Origin: Fusobacterium sp.
GTDB lineage: Bacteria > Fusobacteriota > Fusobacteriia > Fusobacteriales > Fusobacteriaceae
Length of the DNA stretch: 14,776 nt
NCBI GenBank assembly: GCA_018457305.1
Contig: JAGYHM010000020.1
Span: 1-14,776 of the forward strand
Reading direction: 5' to 3'
In this document: piece by piece, positions 9,076 through 14,776 of the stretch
How positions within the stretch are numbered: the stretch's first letter is position 1
Layout of the letters: each line of letters opens with the position of its first letter
Translations under genes and position numbers: made by a program
The notes under the pieces: generated by a model
The model's database searches: none
What the model saw: only the letters and a program-made list of their open reading frames with translations
Told to the model about the DNA's origin: nothing

Positions 9076-9648
9076 ATGAAAATTATAGTAGGCTTGGGAA
9101 ATCCAGGAAAAAAATATGAAAATACAAGGCATAATATTGGCTTTATGGCAATAGATAAAATAAAAGAATATTTTAATATTTCAGATGAAAAAAATAAATT
9201 TCAAGCTCTTGTTAGTGAAAAAAATATAAATGGAGAAAAGATTTTATTTGTGAAGCCACAAACTTTTATGAATTTGAGTGGAAATTCTGTGAGAGAAATT
9301 TTAAATTTTTATAAAATAAACTCAGAAGATGTTGTAATAATTTATGATGATATGGATTTGCCACTGGGACAACTTAGAATAAAAGAAAAAGGAAGCTCGG
9401 GGGGACACAACGGTATAAAATCTCTCATTGCAAATATAGGAGAAAATTTTATTAGAGTTAGATGTGGCATAGGAAAAAAAAATACAGAGGTCATTGATTA
9501 TGTACTTGGAAAGTTCAGTCAGACTGAACAAAAAGTTGCAGATGAGATGACTGATGAAGTTGTTAAATGTATAGATGATATATTGAATATACTAAATTTG
9601 AACCAAATAATGCAAAAATATAATAAAAAGAAAATAATCACTTGTTAA
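9076..9648 (+). CDS. pth: Peptidyl-tRNA hydrolase
   Basis: Cytoplasmic esterase that cleaves peptidyl-tRNA released from stalled or aborted ribosomes, recycling tRNA. The bacterial Pth signature is complete: GLGNPGKKYENTRHNIGF with Asn10 and catalytic His19, KPQTFMNLSG with Asn66, the YDDMDLPLG segment whose Asp91 matches the His-activating Asp93 of E. coli, and GSSGGHNGIKS with Asn112. Length 190 residues is normal. ATG 9076 is preceded by GAAAGGA. Its functional link to the upstream pheST genes is translation; the rnf operon begins only 67 bases downstream. The C-terminus is lysine-rich and ends KKKIITC, slightly unusual but in the variable tail. Confidence 0.97.
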   Translation: MKIIVGLGNPGKKYENTRHNIGFMAIDKIKEYFNISDEKNKFQALVSEKNINGEKILFVKPQTFMNLSGNSVREILNFYKINSEDVVIIYDDMDLPLGQLRIKEKGSSGGHNGIKSLIANIGENFIRVRCGIGKKNTEVIDYVLGKFSQTEQKVADEMTDEVVKCIDDILNILNLNQIMQKYNKKKIITC

Positions 9649-9670
9649 ATAAAAGTAAATATGATAAAAT
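9642..9670 (+). promoter_or_regulatory. Possible promoter for the rnf operon
   Basis: TTGTTA (9642-9647), overlapping the pth stop codon, and TAAAAT (9665-9670) are separated by 17 bases and match the sigma-70-type -35/-10 consensus at 4/6 and 5/6 positions. They lie about 45 bases before the rnfC start. In such AT-rich DNA chance matches are frequent, and no terminator is seen between pth and rnfC, so readthrough from pth is also possible. Confidence 0.35.
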
Positions 9671-9715
9671 TTTTCAGTAGAACTAAACTATTATTATAAG
9701 AAAGGAGTGTTATTG

Positions 9716-11029
9716 ATGAAATTTTTTGGTTTCAGAGGTGGAGTACATCCCCCTGAAAATAAATTACAAACGGAAAATATGGCAGTAGAAAAATTGTCAT
9801 CACCTAATGAAATTTATCTTCCACTTTTACAACATATTGGTGTACCATTGAATCCAATTGTTAATGTTGGAGATAGAGTTTTAAAGGGACAAAAAGTTGC
9901 AGAAGCAGATGGGCTAGCAACTCCTGTGCATTCTCCTGTCAGCGGTACTGTTACAAAAATAGAAAATAGAATTTTTCCTTTAGCTGGGAAAATAATGACT
10001 ATTTTTATTGAAAATGATGGTAAAGAGGAATGGGCAGAATTAAGTAAAATAGAAAATTGGGAAACAGCTGAGAAAAAAGAATTGTTGGATATGATTAAAG
10101 AAAAAGGTATTGTTGGTATAGGAGGAGCAACATTTCCAACTCATGTGAAATTAAATCCACCACCAAATGTAAAAATTGATACCTTATTATTAAATGGTGC
10201 AGAATGTGAACCTTACTTAAATTCTGATAATAGGTTAATGTTAGAAAATCCAAAATCTATCATAGAAGGAATAAAAATAATTAAAAAAATATTAGAAGTT
10301 AAAAATGCTTATATAGGAATTGAAGATAATAAGCCAGAAGCTATTGAAATAATGACTAAGGCAGCTGAAGGAACAGGAATTGGAGTAGTTCCTTTAAAAA
10401 CTAAATACCCACAGGGTGGGGAAAAACAACTTATAAAAGCTATTCTTAATAGACAAGTTCCATCAGGACAACTTCCTTCAGCAGTTGGAGTTGTGGTTCA
10501 AAATACTGGAACAGCAGCAGCAGTTTATGAAGGAATAGTAAACGGTATTCCTTTAATAGAAAAAATTGTTACAGTTTCAGGTGGAGCAATAGGAACACCT
10601 AAAAATTTAAAAGTTGCAATAGGAACACCTTTTCATTATCTTTTAGATCATTGTAAAATTGAAAGAGAAAATATGGAAAGATTAGTAATGGGAGGACCTA
10701 TGATGGGTCTTGCTCAAATGTCAGAAGATGCAACTATTATAAAGGGAACATCTGGGCTTCTAGCTCTAACGAAAAAAGAAATGAGACCTTATAAGACAAG
10801 ACCATGTATAAGTTGTTCGAAATGTATAAGTGCTTGTCCAATGGGACTTACTCCACTTATGTATGATAGACTTTGTGAGAAAAAAGAATTTGATCAAATG
10901 GCTGAATATAATTTAATGGATTGTATAGAGTGTGGTTCTTGTTCTTATGCTTGTCCTACAAATAGACCGTTAGCGGCAGCAATAAAAACAGGTAAAAATA
11001 AATTGAGAGCGGCAGCAAAGAAAAAGTAG
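9716..11029 (+). CDS. rnfC: Rnf complex subunit RnfC (NADH/flavin-binding, 2x[4Fe-4S])
   Basis: Peripheral cytoplasmic subunit of the Rnf complex carrying the NAD(H) site, FMN and two [4Fe-4S] clusters. The N-terminal signature FGFRGGVHPPENK is followed by a biotinyl-lipoyl-like region (ATPVHSPVSGTV), then the Complex I 51-kDa-like glycine-rich segment GIGGATFPTHVKL near 134-146, and an SLBB region. Two ferredoxin motifs end the protein: C364-x2-C367-x2-C370-x3-C374P and C403-x2-C406-x2-C409-x3-C413P. The protein is 437 residues with a short Ala/Lys tail and lacks the long alanine-rich extension of gammaproteobacterial RsxC. ATG 9716 is preferred over the upstream in-frame GTG at 9707, because the Shine-Dalgarno AAGGAG (9702-9707) overlaps that codon and is 8 bases from the ATG. 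It is first in the rnfCDGEAB operon. Confidence 0.97.
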   Translation: MKFFGFRGGVHPPENKLQTENMAVEKLSSPNEIYLPLLQHIGVPLNPIVNVGDRVLKGQKVAEADGLATPVHSPVSGTVTKIENRIFPLAGKIMTIFIENDGKEEWAELSKIENWETAEKKELLDMIKEKGIVGIGGATFPTHVKLNPPPNVKIDTLLLNGAECEPYLNSDNRLMLENPKSIIEGIKIIKKILEVKNAYIGIEDNKPEAIEIMTKAAEGTGIGVVPLKTKYPQGGEKQLIKAILNRQVPSGQLPSAVGVVVQNTGTAAAVYEGIVNGIPLIEKIVTVSGGAIGTPKNLKVAIGTPFHYLLDHCKIERENMERLVMGGPMMGLAQMSEDATIIKGTSGLLALTKKEMRPYKTRPCISCSKCISACPMGLTPLMYDRLCEKKEFDQMAEYNLMDCIECGSCSYACPTNRPLAAAIKTGKNKLRAAAKKK

Positions 11030-11056
11030 AAATAAACTAATTTAAGGAGGATAAAA

Positions 11057-12001
11057 GTGAGTACAATTTTAAAAACAGGACCGGCTCCTCATGTTAGAAC
11101 ATCAGAGACTGTTGAATCAGTTATGTATGATGTTGTAATCGCTTTGATACCAGCTTTTATTATGGCATTTTATTCTTTTGGAATAAGAGCTGTGATTTTA
11201 ACATCGGTGTCGGTTTTTACTTGTATAGCTACTGAATATGTTTGTCAGAAAGCATTAAAACAAGATATAAATGTATTTGATGGAAGTGCTATTTTAACTG
11301 GAATATTATTTTCTTTTGTAGTTCCAGCAATTATGCCTCTGCAATATGTTGTAGTGGGAAATATAGTAGCAATTTCATTAGGAAAGATGATATATGGAGG
11401 ATTAGGATTTAATATTTTTAACCCTGCATTAGTAGGAAGAGCTTTTGTTCAAGCATCTTGGCCAGTTGCAATAACAACTTTTGCATACGATGGTAAGGCT
11501 GGAGCAACAGTTTTAGATGCAATGAAAAGAGGGCTTCCATTAGCAGATTCTTTAATAGCAAATGGAAATCAATATTCAGAAATATTTATAGGAAGAATGG
11601 GAGGATGTTTAGGAGAAACATCTTCACTAGCACTTTTACTTGGAGGTTTATATTTAATATATAAAAAACATATAGATTGGAAACTTCCAGCTACTATGAT
11701 AGGAACAGTATTTGGATTAACTTGGTTTTTAGGTGCAGATCCATTTATGCAAATATTCTCGGGTGGACTTTTTTTAGGTGCATTTTTTATGGCGACTGAT
11801 ATGGTAACAAGTCCAGTAACTTCAAAAGGTAGAGTAATTTTTGGTTTAGGTTTAGGAATTTTAATTTCATTTATAAGAATAAAAGGTGGATATCCAGAAG
11901 GAACCGCTTATGCAATTTTAATTATGAATGGGGTAGTTCCTTTAATTGATAGATATATTAGACCTAAGAAGTTTGGTGAGGTGAAGAAAAATGGAAAATA
12001 G
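11057..12001 (+). CDS. rnfD: Rnf complex subunit RnfD (membrane, covalent flavin)
   Basis: Integral membrane subunit of the NqrB/RnfD family, carrying a covalent FMN in the electron path to ion translocation. It opens with the family segment TGPAPHVRTSETVESVMYDV, followed by multiple hydrophobic helices, the GLGFNIFNPALVGRAF motif, and DMVTSPVTSKGR near the C-terminus. The likely flavin-attachment threonine is Thr151 in D145-GK-AGAT; the more usual motif has Ser/Thr where this has Ala148. Length 314 residues is normal. Translation starts at GTG 11057, 6 bases after AAGGAGG (11044-11050). The 3' end overlaps rnfG by 11 bases. Confidence 0.96.
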   Translation: MSTILKTGPAPHVRTSETVESVMYDVVIALIPAFIMAFYSFGIRAVILTSVSVFTCIATEYVCQKALKQDINVFDGSAILTGILFSFVVPAIMPLQYVVVGNIVAISLGKMIYGGLGFNIFNPALVGRAFVQASWPVAITTFAYDGKAGATVLDAMKRGLPLADSLIANGNQYSEIFIGRMGGCLGETSSLALLLGGLYLIYKKHIDWKLPATMIGTVFGLTWFLGADPFMQIFSGGLFLGAFFMATDMVTSPVTSKGRVIFGLGLGILISFIRIKGGYPEGTAYAILIMNGVVPLIDRYIRPKKFGEVKKNGK

Positions 12002-12524
12002 ATATATTCATTTTAGCATTGTTCTTGGACTAATAGCTGCAATTTCAGCAGGAATTTTGGGTGGAATTAATGGAGTAACAAGTAAAATAATAGCAGAAAA
12101 TACTATAAAAATAGTAAATGAAGCGAGAAAACAAGTTTTACCACTTGCAAAAGATTTTAAACAAGATGATGCAAAAGTAATTGAAGGAATAGAATATATT
12201 CCTGGAATAGATGAAAATAATAATGTAGTAGGTTATGTTGCCTCGGTATCTTCACCTGGATATGGTGGAAATATAGATTTTGTATTGGGAATGGATACTA
12301 ATGCTAAAATAACAGGACTTAATGTAGTAAATAATGCTGAAACGCCAGGGCTAGGAGCAAAAATAACAAATAAAGATTGGCTAGCATTATGGATAGGAAG
12401 AGATTCTAATTATAAATTTGATAAAACAGTTGATGCCTTTGCAGGAGCAACTATATCACCAGAAGCAGTTTATACAGGTATGATAAAGGCGTTAAAAACT
12501 TATGAAACTGAGGTGATAAAATAA
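11991..12524 (+). CDS. rnfG: Rnf complex subunit RnfG (covalent FMN)
   Basis: Membrane-anchored FMN-binding subunit of the Rnf complex (NqrC/RnfG family). One N-terminal transmembrane segment (about residues 8-26) anchors an extracytoplasmic FMN_bind domain. Family features include the GYVASVSSPGYGG segment, NNAETPGLGAKI, and DAFAGATISPEAV, where Thr154 is the expected site of FMN attachment by an ApbE-type flavin transferase. The residue before GAT is Ala151 rather than the usual Ser/Thr. Length 177 residues, near the short end of the family. ATG 11991 lies inside the end of rnfD, with GAGGTGAAG just upstream. Its TAA shares a base with the rnfE ATG, indicating translational coupling. Confidence 0.96.
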   Translation: MENRYIHFSIVLGLIAAISAGILGGINGVTSKIIAENTIKIVNEARKQVLPLAKDFKQDDAKVIEGIEYIPGIDENNNVVGYVASVSSPGYGGNIDFVLGMDTNAKITGLNVVNNAETPGLGAKITNKDWLALWIGRDSNYKFDKTVDAFAGATISPEAVYTGMIKALKTYETEVIK

Positions 12525-13141
12525 TGAAAAAATTAGATATATTCACAGCAGGAATTTTAAAAGAAAATCCAGTATTTGTTTTATTGCTAGGGTTATGTCC
12601 AACACTTGGAGTAACTGGAAGTGCAATAAATGGTTTTTCAATGGGAATGGCAACGATAGCAGTTATAGCTTGTTCAAATGCTTTGGTTTCTACATTCAAA
12701 AAATTTATACCTGCACAAGTTAGAATACCAGCATATATAATGATAATAGCATCTTTGGTTACTATAGTTGATATGGTTATGCATGCTTTTGTACCTGATT
12801 TATATAAAGTTTTGGGATTATTCATTCCACTAATAGTTGTAAACTGTATAGTACTTGGAAGAGCAGAAAGTTTTGCTTCAAAAAATACAGTAATAGACTC
12901 TATAATTGACGGTTTAGGTTCAGGAGTAGGATTTACACTAGCTCTAACTTTTTTAGGAGCGGTTAGAGAAATTTTAGGAAACGGTTCAGTTTTTGGAATA
13001 GCATTAGTTCCTGAAAACTTTACACCTGCTTTAATATTTATATTAGCACCAGGAGGGTTTATAAGTATTGGACTTATTTTAGCTTGTATAAATATTATTA
13101 AAAATAGACCTAAGAAGAAAAAGAAGGTGGTTAAGAAATGA
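12524..13141 (+). CDS. rnfE: Rnf complex subunit RnfE (membrane)
   Basis: Integral membrane subunit of the NqrD/RnfE family, about six transmembrane helices in 205 residues. Together with the homologous RnfA it forms the core through which electrons cross the membrane. Cys25 (LLGLCPTLGV) and Cys108 (IVVNCIVLGRAE) occupy the two symmetry-related half-helix positions that, in characterised Nqr/Rnf structures, ligand an intramembrane [2Fe-2S] cluster with the equivalent pair in RnfA. The KENPVFVLLLG start and GAVREILGNGS segment are typical. The C-terminus is a lysine-rich tail (KKKKKVVKK). ATG 12524 overlaps the rnfG stop by one base, with GAGGTGAT upstream; its TGA overlaps the rnfA ATG by four bases. 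Confidence 0.97.
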   Translation: MKKLDIFTAGILKENPVFVLLLGLCPTLGVTGSAINGFSMGMATIAVIACSNALVSTFKKFIPAQVRIPAYIMIIASLVTIVDMVMHAFVPDLYKVLGLFIPLIVVNCIVLGRAESFASKNTVIDSIIDGLGSGVGFTLALTFLGAVREILGNGSVFGIALVPENFTPALIFILAPGGFISIGLILACINIIKNRPKKKKKVVKK

Positions 13142-13722
13142 ATGTAGCAGGATTGATTAGTATAATTATAAGTTCAATTTTTATAAATAACATTATATTT
13201 GGAAAATTTTTAGGAATTTGTCCTTTCATGGGGGTTTCAAAAAAAATTGATTCTTCTCTTGGAATGGGTATGGCGGTAATATTTGTAATAACTGTTTCAT
13301 CGGCAGTAACTTGGTTATTTTATACTTTTGTTTTACAACCTTTAAAACTAGAATATTTGCAAACAATAGCATTTATATTGATAATAGCTTCATTGGTACA
13401 ATTTGTTGAAATGGCGATCCAAAAAACTTCTCCAAGTTTATATAAAGCTTTGGGAGTGTTTTTACCACTTATAACAACTAACTGTGCTGTACTTGGAGTA
13501 GCAATAATAAACATTCAACAAGGATATAATTTTATAGAAACACTTGTGAGTGGATTTGGGGTAGCAGTAGGATTTACATTAGCACTTTTATTATTAGCAG
13601 GAATAAGAGAAAAGTTAGAGTATGCTGAACTTCCTAAAAACTTTAAGGGAGTACCTATATCATTTGTTACAGCAGGTTTATTGGCTATGGCATTTATGGG
13701 ATTTAGTGGAATGCAAATTTAA
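13138..13722 (+). CDS. rnfA: Rnf complex subunit RnfA (membrane)
   Basis: Integral membrane subunit of the NqrE/RnfA family, 194 residues with about six hydrophobic helices and inverted topology relative to RnfE. Recognisable segments are NNIIFGKFLGICPFMGVSKK, SLYKALGVFLPLITTNCAVLGVA and ALLLLAGIREKLE. Cys28 and Cys116 pair with Cys25 and Cys108 of RnfE as the expected ligands of the intramembrane [2Fe-2S] cluster. The start ATG 13138 overlaps the rnfE stop (ATGA), with AAGAAGGTGG upstream as ribosome site. RnfB follows 17 bases after its stop, completing the operon order C-D-G-E-A-B found in clostridial-type rnf clusters. Confidence 0.97.
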   Translation: MNVAGLISIIISSIFINNIIFGKFLGICPFMGVSKKIDSSLGMGMAVIFVITVSSAVTWLFYTFVLQPLKLEYLQTIAFILIIASLVQFVEMAIQKTSPSLYKALGVFLPLITTNCAVLGVAIINIQQGYNFIETLVSGFGVAVGFTLALLLLAGIREKLEYAELPKNFKGVPISFVTAGLLAMAFMGFSGMQI

Positions 13723-13739
13723 GGAGACGGAGGTTTAAG

Positions 13740-14776
13740 ATGGAAGCGATTATGATACCAGTTATAGTTTTAGGATTAGCTGGGATAGCAATGGGTCTAT
13801 TTTTAGCATTTGCATCTAAAAAGTTTGAGGTTGAAGTAGATCCAAAAGTAGAACAAATATTGGCTATCTTACCTGGAATAAACTGTGGAGCTTGTGGATG
13901 TCCTGGATGTCCTGGATATGCAAGTAAAATTGTTGAAGATGGTGCAAGTATGACACTTTGTACACCAGGTGGTCCTAAGGTAATAGAAAAAATAGGAGAA
14001 ATAATGGGAGTTGCGGTAGAAGTTCCTGTTAAAAAGAAAAAACCAGCCAAAAAGAAAAAAGTAGCAAAACCAGTTGCTGCTAATGTGGAAGTAATTTCGG
14101 CAAGTAAAGAATTTATAGAAAAAAATAAAAAAATGCTTGTTGGTTATAAAGAAGCTTTTGATAATGGAGACAAAGAAAAACAAGAAAAATTAGAAAAATT
14201 AGCAACAATGACGAAAAAAGAAGAATTATTAAAATGTTTTGAAGAAATAAAGGCCGGAAAAGTATTAGAAGCACCAGCAGGAGCAGGAAATGTTCAAGCA
14301 ATTTCGGCAAGTAAAGAGTTTATAGATAAAAATAGAAAAATGCTTGAAGGATATAAGGAAGCCTTTGATGGTCGAGATACAGCTAAATTAGAAAAATTAG
14401 AAAAGTTAGCAACAATGACGAAAAAAGAAGAATTATTAAAATGTTTTGAAGAAATAAAGGCCGGAAAAGTATTAGAAGCACCAGCAGGAGTAGGAAATGT
14501 TCAAGCAATTTCGGCAAGTAAAGAGTTTATAGATAAAAATAGAAAAATGCTTGAAGGTTATAAAGAGGCTTTTGATAATGGAGATAAAGAAAAACAAGAA
14601 AAATTAGAAAAACTAGCAACAATGACGAAGAAAGAAGAATTGTTAAAATGCTTTGAAGAAATTAAGGCTGGAAAAGTATTAGAAGCACCATCAAAGGCTT
14701 CCTTATATCCTTCAAGCATCTTTTTATTTTTTTCTATAAATTCTTTACTTGCTGAAATTACTTCTACATTAGTAGC
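13740..14776 (+). CDS. rnfB: RnfB with tandem-repeat extension (3' incomplete, end chimeric or inverted)
   Basis: Ferredoxin-interacting subunit of Rnf. An N-terminal membrane helix (about 5-25) is followed by the Fe-S domain: PKVEQILAILPGINCGACG with Cys49, Cys52, Cys57 and Cys74 as the usual four ligands, plus an extra Cys54 where most homologues have an aromatic residue. After IGEIMGVAV comes a basic Lys/Ala/Pro linker (residues 97-114). Tandem 69-residue charged, helical repeats then begin at Ile119. The expected ferredoxin domain with CxxCxxCxxxCP clusters is not seen; it may lie downstream or be absent. The frame is open to the window end without a stop, but residues after about 317 (from base 14691) are the antisense of another repeat copy, so that part is not real RnfB sequence. 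ATG 13740 follows CGGAGG (13728-13733) by 6 bases. Confidence 0.9.
   Translation, partial: MEAIMIPVIVLGLAGIAMGLFLAFASKKFEVEVDPKVEQILAILPGINCGACGCPGCPGYASKIVEDGASMTLCTPGGPKVIEKIGEIMGVAVEVPVKKKKPAKKKKVAKPVAANVEVISASKEFIEKNKKMLVGYKEAFDNGDKEKQEKLEKLATMTKKEELLKCFEEIKAGKVLEAPAGAGNVQAISASKEFIDKNRKMLEGYKEAFDGRDTAKLEKLEKLATMTKKEELLKCFEEIKAGKVLEAPAGVGNVQAISASKEFIDKNRKMLEGYKEAFDNGDKEKQEKLEKLATMTKKEELLKCFEEIKAGKVLEAPSKASLYPSSIFLFFSINSLLAEITSTLV
14094..14690 (+). repeat. Tandem 207-bp (69-aa) repeats in rnfB
   Basis: Three in-phase direct repeats: R1 14094-14300, R2 14301-14507, R3 14508-14690 (61 of 69 codons before the strand switch). Each encodes ISASKEFI(E/D)KN(K/R)KML, then GYKEAFD, a charged variable patch (NGDKEKQEKLEKL or GRDTAKLEKLEKL), LATMTKKEELLKCFEEIK, and AGKVLEAP. 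Each copy has one cysteine. R1 and R2 are almost identical over their last 110 bases; R2 and R3 are identical over their first 50. R3 differs from both in its second half at mostly synonymous sites. The unit is strongly helical in appearance and separated by Ala/Pro/Gly linkers. I do not recognise a named domain. Confidence 0.92.
14687..14776 (-). repeat. Inverted partial copy of the rnfB repeat at the window end
   Basis: Read on the minus strand from 14776, this encodes ATNVEVISASKEF, then IEKNKKMLEGYKEAFD: the linker-repeat boundary and first third of the 69-residue unit. The last 33 bases of that reading (14719 down to 14687) are identical to R2 at 14340-14372. Over the whole segment it has about nine mismatches to R1 and five to R2, so it is a separate diverged copy, not a mirror of any copy in the window. 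Base composition flips from purine-rich to pyrimidine-rich at the junction. ACCA (14687-14690) belongs to both the forward and the inverted sequence. Confidence 0.9.

Noticed and set aside
8818..9132. Minus-strand frame across the pheT end, intergenic gap and pth start.
   Set aside because: Two-thirds lies opposite conserved coding sequence, and the product is Phe/Ser/Leu-rich with no family resemblance or ribosome site.
13703..14310. Long minus-strand open frames opposite rnfA/rnfB.
   Set aside because: They are antisense of the well-supported RnfB coding sequence and its A-rich repeats, which leave few stops on the opposite strand. They have no ribosome sites or recognisable domains.
14691..14776. 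In-frame continuation of RnfB after AGKVLEAP as a novel C-terminus (SKASLYPSS...).
   Set aside because: The bases are the exact antisense pattern of another repeat copy, so the open frame is a by-product of reading that copy backwards, not a new domain.
14094..14776. CRISPR array.
   Set aside because: The 207-bp units are contiguous, in reading frame and coding, with no short-repeat/unique-spacer alternation.

Overview
The window is a gene-dense, strongly AT-rich bacterial segment in which every recognisable gene is on the + strand. Gene content, base composition and details such as the GyrA quinolone-determining pair Ser79/Gly83 (a numbering I recall from Fusobacterium work) point to the Fusobacteriota, most likely Fusobacterium. 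This is inferred from sequence reading only; no database search was possible.

Layout: (1) 1-2439 is the end of an origin-type replication/repair cluster: the 3' end of recF, a small DUF721/DciA-like gene overlapping it, and gyrB. (2) A GC-rich stem-loop (2441-2486) separates gyrB from gyrA (2520-5006). (3) A small YfcE-type metallophosphoesterase gene (5031-5492) precedes pheS and pheT, the two subunits of phenylalanyl-tRNA synthetase (5528-8980). (4) A hairpin at 9012-9038 is followed by pth, peptidyl-tRNA hydrolase (9076-9648). (5) From a possible promoter at 9642-9670 to the end of the window runs an rnf operon in the order rnfC-D-G-E-A-B. It encodes the membrane ferredoxin:NAD+ oxidoreductase, which couples electron flow between ferredoxin and NAD+ to ion translocation. 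The rnfD/G, G/E and E/A junctions overlap, suggesting translational coupling. No gene-free stretch exceeds 100 bases.

The unusual part is the last kilobase. RnfB starts normally, with a membrane anchor and a cysteine-rich Fe-S domain. A Lys/Ala/Pro linker and tandem 69-residue (207-bp) repeats then occupy the place where the usual RnfB ferredoxin domain would begin. Two full copies and most of a third are present. At 14687-14690, through a 4-base microhomology, the sequence switches strand. The final 86 bases are the reverse complement of a further, diverged copy of the same repeat. This is either a chimeric/foldback assembly end or a real inversion in a repeat cassette. The reading frame stays open through it, but the last 28 residues of the apparent RnfB are antisense translation and should not be trusted.
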